Assembly (NCBI GenBank): GCA_963772225.1
Contig: CAVYWD010000009.1
Coordinates: forward strand, 202,546-266,545
Direction of reading: 5' to 3'
Source of the DNA: CAVYWD01 sp963772225
GTDB lineage: Bacteria; Myxococcota; Myxococcia; Myxococcales; UBA5297
Length of the DNA stretch: 64,000 bases
Shown: one piece after another, positions 1 to 8,933 of the stretch
Position numbering within the stretch: the first letter of the stretch is position 1
How the letters are laid out: each line of letters begins with the position of its first letter
Position numbers and translations under genes: made by a program
The notes under the pieces: generated by a model
The model's input: only the letters and a program-made list of their open reading frames with translations
Told to the model about the DNA's origin: nothing
Databases searched by the model: none

Positions 1-15
1 GCTCCGCCGAAGTGA
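1..15 (+). CDS. 3' end of an upstream gene (last four codons)
   Basis: Frame 1 reads four sense codons and then TGA at 13-15, ten bases before the next gene's ATG. The spacing suggests the tail of a co-transcribed upstream gene. In SctL/FliH clusters this is often a ring or rotor component, but nothing here identifies it. Confidence 0.3.
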   Translation, partial: APPK

Positions 16-24
16 GCGAACCCC

Positions 25-707
25 ATGTCGAGCAAGAATCATCAGGAGCGATGGCGCCCCCGAGCTGGCTGCGGCTGCGCCTGCGGACCGCCCGGCGCCG
101 CCCCGAGCCGCCCGGCCCGGCGTGGTCGACGCGGAGGTCTACGACGCCCATCAAAAGGCCCGGGAAATCGTCGAATCCGCCCAGCGCCAGGCGGCGCAGA
201 TTCTGAGAACCGCCGAGTCGGCGCGCGACGAGCTTGCCGCGAAAGCGCGCGAAGATGGCTACCAGGAGGGTCTCGCCGAGGCCACGGCCATCCTCGTCCG
301 CGCGCGGCAAGAGCATCGGGCGCTGGTGTCCAGCGCCGAGGCCGATGCCGTCCGGTTGGCGCTGGCCATCGCGCAGAAGATCATCGGCCGAGCCCTGGAG
401 CTCGACCGCGAGCTGCTCTTGCCGCTCGTCGCCCAGGCGGCCGAGAGCGTGCGCCACCACCGGGAGCTGGTGCTGAGGGTTCACCCCGGCGACGCGGAGC
501 TCCTGCGCGCGAGCCGCCGGAAGTTGATGGACCTCATGGGCCGCACCCGGGAGATCGCGGTGCGCGAGGACGCCGAGAATCCAGCGCGGGAGCTGCATCG
601 TGGAGACCGAGGGCGGGACCGTGGACGCCCAGCTCGAGACGCAGCTCAAAGCCATGGAGCAAGCGCTCTTGGTCGACGGAGCGCCAGAAGGACCGCCCGC
701 CCAGTGA
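25..707 (+). CDS. SctL/FliH-family ATPase regulator (type III secretion or flagellar type)
   Basis: Cytoplasmic stator protein that binds the export ATPase of flagellar or injectisome systems. The repaired N-terminus begins MSSKIIRSDG, followed by a Pro/Ala linker, a charged helical region (KAREIVESAQRQAAQILRTA) and the family's C-terminal domain, ending near SCIVETEGGTVDAQLETQL, a hallmark of the HrpE/YscL/FliH family. Two single-base insertions break the frame, near 34-37 and near 576-580. Both read GAATC where GATC restores the protein. The length of about 226 residues is normal for the family. The gene converges on the TPR gene at 726. No other secretion gene is in view, so flagellar and non-flagellar roles cannot be separated. 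Confidence 0.8.
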
Positions 708-725
708 AGGCCAGCGGCGCCCGCC

Positions 726-2532
726 CTACCCGATGGCCCGCGCCTGCACGAGGTGGACGAGGATTCGCGCCGTGTCGAGCCGGCTCATGCTGGAGAGGGT
801 GAACAGGTCGTCGTAGCTGATCTGCCCGTCGACCATCGAGAGCACGAAGCCGGCGCGATGGTCCAGGTTGAGCCAGACGATCTCGTCGGGCTTGAGCTTC
901 ACCTGGGGTCGGAACGTCAGGTCGCCCAGCTTGCTCTCGAACATCGCGAGCAGCGTCGATTCGCAGCGCTGCAAGAGCTCGTGCGCAGTCGCGTTCTGCG
1001 GGTCGAGGGCGAGGACCTTTTCGACCGTCTCCAGCGCTCCTGTGTGGTCATCCAGGTCCAGCTGGTCGGCGGCCTGCAGCAGAAGCGCGCCGATGTCGGG
1101 GCTCTGGGGCTGGCCCGGCTCGGGAGAGGTGCCGAGCTCGACGTCGACCTCAACCTCGACCTCCACCGGCGCGTCCGCTTCCGGCGGATGGAGAGCCAGG
1201 CCGCGGGACGTGGGCGTCGCCGGCACGTGCTCGACCGGCCCCACCGACGTCTCCGCGCCCGACTCAGGCGCGGCGTCGGCGCCCGGCGGCGCCGGCGGGA
1301 ACTGCACGCGCGTCCCGCCGGAGGCCGCCGCCACGACGGGGAACGGGCGCGGCGTCCGAGGAAAAGGGCCCGCCGAGGGCTCGGGATCGGGGTCGAGCGG
1401 CGCCGCGAATTGCGCCAGCGTGCCGCCCGGAGGCGTGGGCACATTCACCGCGAAGGGCCGCGGCGTCATGGGAAACGGTGAGTCGAGCGTGAGCTCGGAG
1501 CTGCTCGGTTCCGGCAGCCCGCTCGGGTCGGGCACGAGGGGGCCACGGCCGGGGAAGCGCTCCTCGACGGCGGGCGGAGAGCTCTCCGGCTCGGAAAGGA
1601 ACGAAAGACCGGGAAAGCCTATCGGCGTGGGTGTCTCCAGGCCCGCGAGACCGTCTTTCGGCGCCGGGAATTGCGGCGGAGTCGCGCCGGGAGGCAGCGG
1701 GCAAGGAAGCGGGACGGGCTCCCGATCGAGCGCCGGCGAGAACATGAAGGGTGAAGGCGAGGGGACGGCCTCGCGCGCCAGGGGCGGCGGCAGCGGAATG
1801 GGCTCGCGCGGTTCGGGCAACGGGCGCGGGAACAGCACCTTGGTCATTCCCGCGTCGCTCGACTCCTGCGCCGACTCCAGGAATTCTCGAATCGGCTCGG
1901 AGAGCCCATAGATCTGCGTCTGCGGCCCGCTCGGCTCTCCGAAGAACAGGGGGCCCATGGTGCCCGAAGCCACCTCCTCGAGAGCTCCCAGGGCCTCGCC
2001 GATGTCGAATCCAGGGGGCGGGCGGCCCGCTCGGCGCGGCAGACCTCGGGGAAGGCTTCGGGGACGCAGGAGGAGACGGCGCATCGGGAGGGGTGAACTC
2101 GAACACCCGGGTGTGCGATGACGCCGCGCTCGGAGAAGTTTCCGGAGCGGCGAGCTCGATGGTTTCCCGAACCAGGATCGACAGAGGCGTGCCCTTCGCC
2201 TCGAACGGGCTCGGGGTCAGAGGCATCGGCTCGGACTCCTGATCGGCTGGAGCCGGACGCGCGAACGGGTTCTTGCGCAGCGGCGAGCTCGGGATGGCCA
2301 CCGAGGGCGGCGTGAACAAGAGGCCCATGGCCGGGGTCACGCCGGGATTGAGCGGATCCGATGGGGCCTGGAGACCGAGCTTGGCCAGCGATTCGAGCCC
2401 CGCGCGCGCCCGCTCGTTGGCGGGGTCGAGCAGCAGCGCCTCCTGCCAGGTGTCGGCAGCGCCCTGCAGGTCGCCCGACAGCTTGCGCCTGAGCCCCTCT
2501 TGCACCAGCTCTTTGGTCCGGTCGACGGGCAT
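726..2532 (-). CDS. TPR and proline-rich protein with conserved C-terminal domain
   Basis: Product of about 600 residues after repair. The N-terminus holds a TPR-like unit (GDLQGAADTWQEALLLDPAN). The middle, roughly residues 60-430, is low-complexity and rich in Pro, Ser and Glu with repeated PF/PLP motifs. The C-terminus carries another TPR (GALETVEKVLALDPQNATA) and an all-helical domain (VWLNLDHRAGFVLSMVDG, then a SSMSRLDTARI helix) that I associate with myxobacterial regulatory and motility proteins. One frameshift lies near 2010, where GATTC on the coding strand should read GATC. It is the last gene of a minus-strand run with the J-domain protein and Hsp70, after a 153-base gap. The function is unknown; scaffolding through TPR contacts is an inference. 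Confidence 0.65.
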
Positions 2533-2685
2533 GCGTCAATCGTCAAGCCTAATCGCTCTGCCGTGAAAGCGCGAACTCCCGCCCCGCGCAAGGCACCGAG
2601 AACGCCCGACTTCGGGCCAGCGGGCGACCGCCTGACCGAAAGTGGACCTTTGCAGCCTCGAGCCGCCTCCTGGTGCCGCCGGCTT

Positions 2686-4530
2686 TCAGCCCTGTTCCAA
2701 CCGGGCGACCAGCGCCTTGAGCGCGGCAGCGGCCTTGGCCATCTCGTCGCACGACGCGACCAGCGGCGGGAGCGCGCGGCCCTGGACTGCCTCTCGCGCG
2801 CGCTCGAGCTGCTGCTCGGTTCGCGCGACGACATCGCTGCTCAGCGCGCCCCGGATCGCTTCCTCGCGCACTCGGGCGAAGACCCCCTCCACCTCGGCGA
2901 CCAGCGCGATGAGCTCCGAGCGTCGCCGGCGCACCTCCTCGTCCGACTGCGCCTCGAGCATGTAGTCGCGCTGCTCGTCCATGATGCGCGCCAGCTCTTC
3001 CTGCGTCAGGCCGCCGGACGCGGTCACGGTGATGGACTGGCGCTTGCCGGTGGCGGTGTCTTTGGCGGAGACCGAGACGATGCCGTCGGCGCTGATGTCG
3101 AAGGTGACGGCGATTTCGACCTCGCCGCGCAAGGCCGGCCGCAGCCCCGAGAGCATGAACTCGCCGAGCAACTCGTTCTGGGCCGCGATCTCGCTCTCGC
3201 CCTGCAGCACCATGATCTTCACCGTGGTCTGCAGGTCCTTGGAGGTGGCGAACAGCTCGGTCGCCGAGGTGGGCACGGTGGAATTCTTCGGGATGATGGT
3301 GCGCGCGTAGCCGCCGGCGAGGGCCACCCCCAGCGAATGCGGGGTCACGTCGAGCAGCACGACGCTCGACGCCTCCTCGACCAGGGCGTTCGCCTGGATG
3401 GCGGCGCCGAGCGCCACCACCTCCTCCGGGTGCACGCCCTTGCACGGGTCTCGGCCGAAGAACTGCCTGACCGCCTCGGCCACCGCCGGCATGCGGGTCA
3501 TCCCGCCGACCAGGATCACCTCCTTGATGTCCCGCGGGCGCACCGACGCCTCCTCCAGCGTGGCGCGGGCGCGCTCGATGCAGCGGCCAATGAGGTCTCG
3601 GGTCCTCTCCTCGAGGCGGTCCCGCGTGTAGGGGCGCTGCAGATGCACGGCGTTGCCGCCGGACTGCGGGCTGTAGATGAACGGCAGGTTGATCTGCGCC
3701 TCGCGGGTGTTGGAGAGCTCGCACTTGGCCTTCTCCGCCGCCTCCTTGAGCCGCTGCAGCGCCATCTTGTCCTGGCGAAGATCGGCGCCGCTCTCGGACG
3801 AAAAGTGGAGCGCCAAGTCCTCGATGATCCGATTGTCGAAGTCCTCGCCGCCCAGGAACGTGTCCCCGCCGGTCGCGAGCACCTCGAAGACCCCGGCTGC
3901 GACGTGGAGAATGGAGATGTCGAAGGTGCCGCCGCCCAGGTCGAAGACGGAGATGAGCCCCTCGACGTTCCTACCGAAGCCGTAGGCGAGGGCCGCGCTG
4001 GTGGGCTCGTTGATGATGCGCAGCACGTCCAGGCCGGCGATCTCTCCGGCGTCCTTGGTGGCCTGGCGCTGACCGTCGTTGAAGTAGGCAGGGACAGTGA
4101 CCACCGCCTGGCGCACTGCGCGGCCGAAGTAGGCCTCGGCGTCGGCCTTGAGCTCGCCGAGGATCATGGCGGAGAGCTCCGGGACCGAGTAGTCCCTCCC
4201 CGCGAGCCGGATTCGCAGGTCGTTGTGCTCGCCCGCGTGGACGGAGTACGGCAGGACCTTGAGCGCCTCGCGCACCTGAGGGCTCGAGAACTTGCGCCCG
4301 ATGAGCCGCTTGATGGCGTAGGCGGTGTTCTCGGCATTCGTGACCGCCTGCCGCTTGGCGATGGCGCCGACCAGCCGCTTGCCGTTCGGCGCCATGGCGA
4401 TCACCGAAGGCGTGAGGGTGGAGCCCGCCCGATTCTTGATGACGACCGCCTGGCCGTTTTGAACCGTCGCGACCGCGCTGTTGGTCGTGCCCAGGTCGAT
4501 TCCGATGACGGGCTCGTGGTCGGTACCCAT
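2686..4530 (-). CDS. Hsp70 (DnaK-family) chaperone
   Basis: ATP-dependent chaperone of about 614 residues. It has the actin-fold phosphate motifs IGIDLGTTNSAVA near the N-terminus and VFDLGGGTFDISIL near residue 190, plus VILVGGMTRMPAV near 330. The substrate-binding beta domain and a helical lid follow. The C-terminus is short and lacks the EEVD-like acidic tail of housekeeping DnaK, suggesting a specialised paralogue. I place the start at ATG 4530 because an ideal AGGAGG Shine-Dalgarno sits at 4541-4546 and overlaps the stop of the preceding J-domain gene. A GTG at 4557 is the alternative. The upstream J-domain/TPR protein is the obvious co-chaperone. It could serve secretion or motility complexes rather than general folding. 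Confidence 0.9.
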   Translation of the reverse strand: MGTDHEPVIGIDLGTTNSAVATVQNGQAVVIKNRAGSTLTPSVIAMAPNGKRLVGAIAKRQAVTNAENTAYAIKRLIGRKFSSPQVREALKVLPYSVHAGEHNDLRIRLAGRDYSVPELSAMILGELKADAEAYFGRAVRQAVVTVPAYFNDGQRQATKDAGEIAGLDVLRIINEPTSAALAYGFGRNVEGLISVFDLGGGTFDISILHVAAGVFEVLATGGDTFLGGEDFDNRIIEDLALHFSSESGADLRQDKMALQRLKEAAEKAKCELSNTREAQINLPFIYSPQSGGNAVHLQRPYTRDRLEERTRDLIGRCIERARATLEEASVRPRDIKEVILVGGMTRMPAVAEAVRQFFGRDPCKGVHPEEVVALGAAIQANALVEEASSVVLLDVTPHSLGVALAGGYARTIIPKNSTVPTSATELFATSKDLQTTVKIMVLQGESEIAAQNELLGEFMLSGLRPALRGEVEIAVTFDISADGIVSVSAKDTATGKRQSITVTASGGLTQEELARIMDEQRDYMLEAQSDEEVRRRRSELIALVAEVEGVFARVREEAIRGALSSDVVARTEQQLERAREAVQGRALPPLVASCDEMAKAAAALKALVARLEQG

Positions 4531-4544
4531 TCCGGCTCCGCCTC

Positions 4545-5798
4545 CTAGAGCTTCCACCGCAGCTTCTTGAGATGATCCTTCGCCACGGGGTCGTCGGGGC
4601 GCAGCTTGAGCACGGCTTCGAACTCACGCTGAGCGTTCTTCTCCAGGCCCGCCCTGAGCAACACCCGCGCGAAGAGCAGTCGGTGGTCGGCGCTCTCCGG
4701 CTTGAGCTCGGCGGCCCGGCGCGCCATGGAGTGCGCCTCCTTCAGCTCGGCCGCCCCGCCGACGGCGAGCAGCAGCCGGGTCAGCCGCGCTGCGTAGTCG
4801 GCGTTCGACGGGTCGAGCTGGGCGGCATTGCGCACGCGCGCGAGCGCGTCGGCCGCGTTCCCCATCCGCTCGGCACCTTCGCCGTCCTCGAACTCCTTGG
4901 CCGCCCTGGCCTGGTCGGCGCCCTTCCGCGCGGTGTGGAGCAGCTCCGCGACCTCCTTGTTCTTGGAGTCGATGTTCGAGGCGAGGCTCAGGTCGGTGAA
5001 GGCGCGCGCGTAGTCGCCTTTCTTCAAAAGCTCGCGCCCGCGCTGGGCGAGCTCGTGGAGCTTGGCCGCCTTGGCGAGGTACGGGTGGCGCGCGAGCCGC
5101 GCGCGGCGCTCGGCGGCCCGCGCCGGGTCGAGCTCGGCGACCGGGTCCGGGGTTGCCGCCATCTCCGGATGCTCCGCCAGGTAGCTCTGGCGCCGCTGCG
5201 GCTCGGTGAGCACCGCCTGCGCCTCGGTGAGCTTCCGGAAGATGCGGTCGATGCGGGCCTTGTAGCTGCCGAGGTTCTTGCCGAAGTAGCGATCCGGGTG
5301 GAAGCGCTTGCTCAGCTCGTAGTACGCCTTCTTGATCTCCGGCGCAGGGGCCCCGGGCGAAAGCCCGAGCATTCGGAAGAAGTCGTCGCCGACGCAGCGC
5401 TTGTCGAGCTCGAGGATCTCCTGCCTTCGCTCGAGGTCCAGGTCGACCCGCTCGGTCAGGGCGGCCGGGTCCACCGGCAAGGGACCGGAGGTCTTCTGCC
5501 GCAGGGCGGCGGCCGGGGTGACCGACGGCCCCGGCCGCGCGTGGGGCGGCGTGGCCAGGCCCCCTCGGCGCGCGCCGCCGGGCTGGATGACGCCGCGCAG
5601 GCGCAGCCCCAGCAAGAGCGCGAGGGCGCGCGCCTCGCTGAGCCCGCTGCCGAGGATCACCTCGCCGAGCGGAGCCCCCTGCCCCGCACAAGCGACCAGC
5701 CTCATCTCCTCTGGCGACAGCCCGCGGAACTCAGCGCCGGGCACCGCGCAGATGAGACTGGTACGGCTCCCCAGCCCATTGATGAAATCGGTGCCCAA
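4545..5798 (-). CDS. J-domain protein with TPR repeats (Hsp70 co-chaperone)
   Basis: About 417 residues. The N-terminal region, including a GLSPEEMRLVACAGQ segment, precedes a J-domain (DDFFRMLGLSPGAPAPEIKK, then HPDRYFG) whose HPD tripeptide is intact, so it should stimulate Hsp70 ATPase. The C-terminal half has several TPR-like helical pairs (ELLKKGDYARAFTDLSLASN; FEAVLKLRPDDPVAKDHL). The start is uncertain. I choose TTG 5798, which follows a GGGGAG; an in-frame start at 5933 would overlap the lipoprotein gene and add residues that look non-coding. Its stop overlaps the Shine-Dalgarno of the Hsp70 gene, so the two are probably translationally coupled. It resembles myxobacterial DnaJ-TPR proteins rather than DnaJ itself, having no Gly/Phe region or zinc fingers. 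Confidence 0.8.
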   Translation of the reverse strand: MGTDFINGLGSRTSLICAVPGAEFRGLSPEEMRLVACAGQGAPLGEVILGSGLSEARALALLLGLRLRGVIQPGGARRGGLATPPHARPGPSVTPAAALRQKTSGPLPVDPAALTERVDLDLERRQEILELDKRCVGDDFFRMLGLSPGAPAPEIKKAYYELSKRFHPDRYFGKNLGSYKARIDRIFRKLTEAQAVLTEPQRRQSYLAEHPEMAATPDPVAELDPARAAERRARLARHPYLAKAAKLHELAQRGRELLKKGDYARAFTDLSLASNIDSKNKEVAELLHTARKGADQARAAKEFEDGEGAERMGNAADALARVRNAAQLDPSNADYAARLTRLLLAVGGAAELKEAHSMARRAAELKPESADHRLLFARVLLRAGLEKNAQREFEAVLKLRPDDPVAKDHLKKLRWKL

Positions 5799-5898
5799 GC
5801 AGCTCCCCGGCGGGTCGACGAGGCGAGACCGCAGAGCATACGTGTGTGCCCGAAAACAGATCAAATTTCGGGCGCGTTGACCCGCCGTTCGACGCGAG

Positions 5899-6606
5899 CT
5901 AGTCGAGCGCGCTCCGGGCGCCGGAGGTCCCATAGTCCAGGAGCTCGGTGGTGATGCTGCCGTCCGAGGCCTCGCTCTTGACCATGCCGTTGATGGGCAC
6001 GGCCGGGTGGAACCAGCCGGTGCTCTCCAGGGTCGAGGTCCCCAGCGAGACCTTGCCGGTGTTCTTGCCGCAGCCCTGGAACGTGCCAGCGGCCACCGTA
6101 ACGCTCTCGGCGCTCACGAGCGTCGGCTCGAGGGCGGAGGTCCCCGCCAGCATCGACCTCATCATGCCCTTCATCATCGCCGCCCCGGGTTGGTCGGAGC
6201 TGAAGTCGAGGACCTTGGGGGCCTTGTCGTCGGTCTTGGTCACGACCTTGAGGATGACGTCGACGACCTCGTCCTTGTTGCGAGGCATACGCGAGTAGAG
6301 CGTCTTGGAGACGGTGTGGTGGTAGTAGTCCTGCGACTCGGACTCGACCCAGAGCCCGCCCCCCTCGCGTCCCACGACGCTGAGCTTGACCACCGACACC
6401 CGCTGGTTCTTGACGTCGGTCGCCTTGAAGACGAGCCACTGGCCGACGTTCCACTCCATGGGCTGGAACGAGGCCGGCGCGGGCTCCGAGTGGCTCCCGC
6501 GGACCGAGCGCACCAACTCGTCGGTTGCGGACTGCATCTTCGGGTTGACGCCGGGCGCGCACGAGGCGGCCCCGATGATGGCGGCGAAGGCGATGAGCTT
6601 CTTCAT
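5899..6606 (-). CDS. Predicted lipoprotein of unknown function
   Basis: 235 residues. The signal peptide is MKKLIAFAAIIGAASC with a lipobox ending at Cys16, so it is probably a lipidated periplasmic or outer-membrane protein. The mature part alternates beta-strand-like segments (WLVFKATDVKNQRVSVVKLS; VTVAAGTFQGCGKNTGKVSL) and resembles DUF3108-like beta-sandwich proteins, though I cannot assign a family firmly. The start is supported by a strong GGAGGAAGGA ribosome site just upstream. The gene lies in front of the J-domain/Hsp70 run on the same strand. No motif suggests an enzyme. Confidence 0.7.
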   Translation of the reverse strand: MKKLIAFAAIIGAASCAPGVNPKMQSATDELVRSVRGSHSEPAPASFQPMEWNVGQWLVFKATDVKNQRVSVVKLSVVGREGGGLWVESESQDYYHHTVSKTLYSRMPRNKDEVVDVILKVVTKTDDKAPKVLDFSSDQPGAAMMKGMMRSMLAGTSALEPTLVSAESVTVAAGTFQGCGKNTGKVSLGTSTLESTGWFHPAVPINGMVKSEASDGSITTELLDYGTSGARSALD

Positions 6607-6878
6607 GGCTTCCTTCCTCCCTTGAGGCGGCAGGTCCGGCCAAGCTGCTGCACGGCCAGGGATAGCCAAGGCGGGGCAAAGGCACAAGGTCAAAACCCGA
6701 GCGGCGGCGCGAAACCGGGGGCGAGGTCTTCGAGAACCCTGCGCCCGCGGCTCGCCGGCTCGGTCGCCCGCCCGCCTTTGAAAAAGCAAGCGCGATGCAC
6801 TCGAGTCAAGTTCCTCGCCCCGCCAGATTTGCACCGAGAACTACCAACCATCACACGAGCCTGCGCCTCACCCCCCAA
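6607..6878. other. Intergenic region upstream of the lipoprotein gene
   Basis: This is part of the 380-base stretch between the lipoprotein start and the hslU stop. It should hold the lipoprotein promoter, but I could not pick a convincing sigma-70 pair. Its hslU-proximal end contains the palindrome and duplication listed separately. Confidence 0.4.
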
Positions 6879-6904
6879 CCCCCTCCCCGCTCGCGGGGAG
6901 GGGG
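6879..6904. repeat. Perfect 12-bp GC-rich palindrome (dispersed-repeat-like)
   Basis: Two 12-base arms (CCCCCTCCCCGC and its complement) are separated by two bases. They are preceded by a CACCCCCCAACC stretch and followed by CGAAGGGGGAG. This C-run/palindrome/G-run layout resembles a dispersed intergenic palindrome seen in many bacterial genomes. There is no T-run, so it is not a classical terminator, although it lies 3' of hslU. Confidence 0.6.
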
Positions 6905-6924
6905 CGAAGGGGGAGCAGCTCGCG

Positions 6925-7046
6925 CTAAGAGGATGTACCGCGACAGGTCCTCGTCCTCGACGATCTCCGCGAGGTGGCCCTGCACGCTAGAGGATGTACC
7001 GCGACAGGTCCTCGTCCTCGACGATCTCCGCGAGGTGGCCCTGCAC
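6925..7046. repeat. Tandem duplication of the hslU 3' end
   Basis: The last ~60 bases of hslU with its stop (6987-7046) are repeated almost exactly at 6925-6986. The copies differ by one extra A after the CTA in the outer copy. The outer copy encodes the same final ~19 residues out of context. Confidence 0.9.
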
Positions 7047-8312
7047 GTAGCCGCGGTCGATGATGACGTGTTTCTCGACCGCCTCGCTCGCGCCGAAGGA
7101 GAGCTCGTCGAGCAGCCGCTCCATGATGGTGTGGAGCCGCCTTGCGCCGATGTTCTCGGTCCGCTCGTTGACCCGCTGGGCGATGCGGGCGATCTCCTCG
7201 ATGGCGTCGTTGCGAAACTCGACCTTCAGCCCCTCGGTCTCGAGCAGCGCGGTGTACTGGCGGATGAGCGAGTTCTTCGGCTCGCTCAAGATGCGGACCA
7301 GGTCTGCCCCGGAGAGCGCCTCGAGCTCCACGCGGATGGGGAAGCGCCCCTGCAGCTCGGGGATGAGGTCCGACGGCTTGGACACGTGAAAGGCGCCGGC
7401 GGCAATGAAGAGGATGTGGTCGGTGCGCACCGTGCCGTACTTCGTGGTGACCGTGGAGCCCTCGACGATGGGCAGAATGTCGCGCTGGACGCCCTCGCGG
7501 CTCACGTCCGGGCCCGCGCCTTTCTCCCGCCCGGCGATCTTGTCGATCTCGTCGATGAAGACGATGCCGCTCTCCTCGGCGCGCTGGACGGCTTCGCGCT
7601 GCACGCGCTCCATGTCGACCATTTTGCCGGCCTCGTCGTCGGTGAGGGCCCTGAGCGCGTCCTGCACCTTCATGCTGCGCTTCCGGGAGCGCTTGGGGAA
7701 CATGTTCCCGAACAGGCTCTCCATGTTCACGCCGATCTCCTCCATGCCCTGCCCGCTGAACGCGGTCATGAAGGGCATGTTGGCCTTCTCGGGGACGTCC
7801 ACCTCCACCGTCTGGTCGTCCAGCGTCCCGGCGCGGAGCTGCGCGCGCAGCTTCTCGCGGTCTTGCGAGAGGCTGGGCGGGCCGAAGCCCGCCGCGTTGA
7901 CGCCGGAGAGCAGGTCCAGCAGCCGCTCCTCGGCGACGTCGCGCGCCTTCATCCGGAACTTCTCGGCCTCCTCCTCGCGCACCAGCTTTATGGAGACCTC
8001 GACCAGGTCGCGGATCATGGAGTCGACGTCGCGCCCCACGTACCCGACTTCGGTGAACTTGCTCGCCTCGACCTTGACGAACGGCGCCTGCGCGAGCCGC
8101 GCCAGGCGCCGGGCGATCTCGGTCTTACCGACCCCGGTCGGGCCGATCATGATGATGTTCTTGGGCAGGATCTCGTCCTTGAGCTCGCCCTGCACCAGCT
8201 GGCGACGCCAGCGGTTGCGCAGCGCGATGGCTACCGCGCGCTTGGCTTTCGTCTGCCCGACGATGTAGCGGTCGAGCTCTCGCACGATCTCCTGAGGCTT
8301 GAGCGGGCTCAA
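6987..8312 (-). CDS. hslU: ATP-dependent protease ATPase subunit HslU
   Basis: 441-residue AAA+ unfoldase that forms hexamers and feeds substrates to HslV in the cytoplasm. The N-terminus has the HslU signature (LKPQEIVRELDRYIVGQ), followed by Walker A GPTGVGKTE, the pore-type motif VGYVGRDVDSM and Walker B IVFIDEIDKIA. The intermediate I-domain lies between them and the sensor region ends with NIGARRLHTIMERLL. The C-terminal tail (DEDLSRYIL) is the HslV-docking type. It lies 39 bases downstream of hslV on the same strand, the normal order. The length is standard and no frameshift is seen. Confidence 0.97.
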   Translation of the reverse strand: MSPLKPQEIVRELDRYIVGQTKAKRAVAIALRNRWRRQLVQGELKDEILPKNIIMIGPTGVGKTEIARRLARLAQAPFVKVEASKFTEVGYVGRDVDSMIRDLVEVSIKLVREEEAEKFRMKARDVAEERLLDLLSGVNAAGFGPPSLSQDREKLRAQLRAGTLDDQTVEVDVPEKANMPFMTAFSGQGMEEIGVNMESLFGNMFPKRSRKRSMKVQDALRALTDDEAGKMVDMERVQREAVQRAEESGIVFIDEIDKIAGREKGAGPDVSREGVQRDILPIVEGSTVTTKYGTVRTDHILFIAAGAFHVSKPSDLIPELQGRFPIRVELEALSGADLVRILSEPKNSLIRQYTALLETEGLKVEFRNDAIEEIARIAQRVNERTENIGARRLHTIMERLLDELSFGASEAVEKHVIIDRGYVQGHLAEIVEDEDLSRYIL

Positions 8313-8351
8313 AGTCTTCGTCCTGAACGGTTGAGAGGGCGCCTCGTCGAC

Positions 8352-8870
8352 CTACAGCTCCTCGTAGACGATGCGGTCATTGGTGAAGATGCAGATGTCC
8401 GCGGCGATCTTCATGGCGGCCTCCGCGATGGCGCGCGGCTGCAGGTCCGAGTGCTCGAGGAGCGCCCGCGCCGCCGCCTGGGCGTAGGGCCCGCCGCTGC
8501 CCACCGCCGCGAGCCCCAAGTCGGGCTCCAGCACGTCGCCCGCCCCGGTGACCACGAAGGTCTTCTCATGGTCGGCCACGATGAGCAGCGCCTCGAGCCT
8601 GCGCAGGAACCGGTCGGTGCGCCAGTCCTTGGCGAGCTCCACGCAGGCGCGCGGCAGGTTTTTCTGGTGCGCCTTGAGCTTCTCCTCAAAGCGCTCGAAG
8701 AGCGTGAACGCGTCCGCAGTCGCCCCGGCAAACCCCGCCAGAACCTGCCCCTCGGAGAGCCGCCGGACTTTGCGCGCCGTGCTCTTGAGCACGGTCTTGT
8801 CCAGCGTCACCTGGCCGTCGCCGGCCATGCAGATGTGGCCGTCCCGGCGAACACACAGAATGGTCGTCAT
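8352..8870 (-). CDS. hslV: ATP-dependent protease peptidase subunit HslV
   Basis: 172-residue Ntn-hydrolase peptidase of the bacterial HslVU proteasome-like complex. After removal of Met, the catalytic Thr is the first of MTTILCVRRDG. The family motifs GDGQVTLDKTVLKSTARKVR and GFAGATADAFTLFERFE follow, and the ending NDRIVYEEL is typical. It sits between xerC and hslU on the same strand, a common order in this group and in Firmicutes. Confidence 0.97.
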   Translation of the reverse strand: MTTILCVRRDGHICMAGDGQVTLDKTVLKSTARKVRRLSEGQVLAGFAGATADAFTLFERFEEKLKAHQKNLPRACVELAKDWRTDRFLRRLEALLIVADHEKTFVVTGAGDVLEPDLGLAAVGSGGPYAQAAARALLEHSDLQPRAIAEAAMKIAADICIFTNDRIVYEEL

Positions 8871-8933
8871 GCGCGTCGCCCTTTCGTCAGACAGCGCGTC
8901 GAAGTCCGTCCGGCGCGAATGGGGGAATCCAAG

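Noticed and set aside
25..707. Programmed ribosomal frameshifting in the SctL/FliH gene
   Set aside because: Two separate breaks with no slippery heptamer, each repaired by the same one-base change, fit sequencing error better.
2500..4548. 682-codon plus-strand open frame opposite the Hsp70 gene
   Set aside because: It is antisense to a clearly conserved DnaK-family gene and is low-complexity Arg/Leu/Asp-rich sequence, as expected from high-GC antisense frames.
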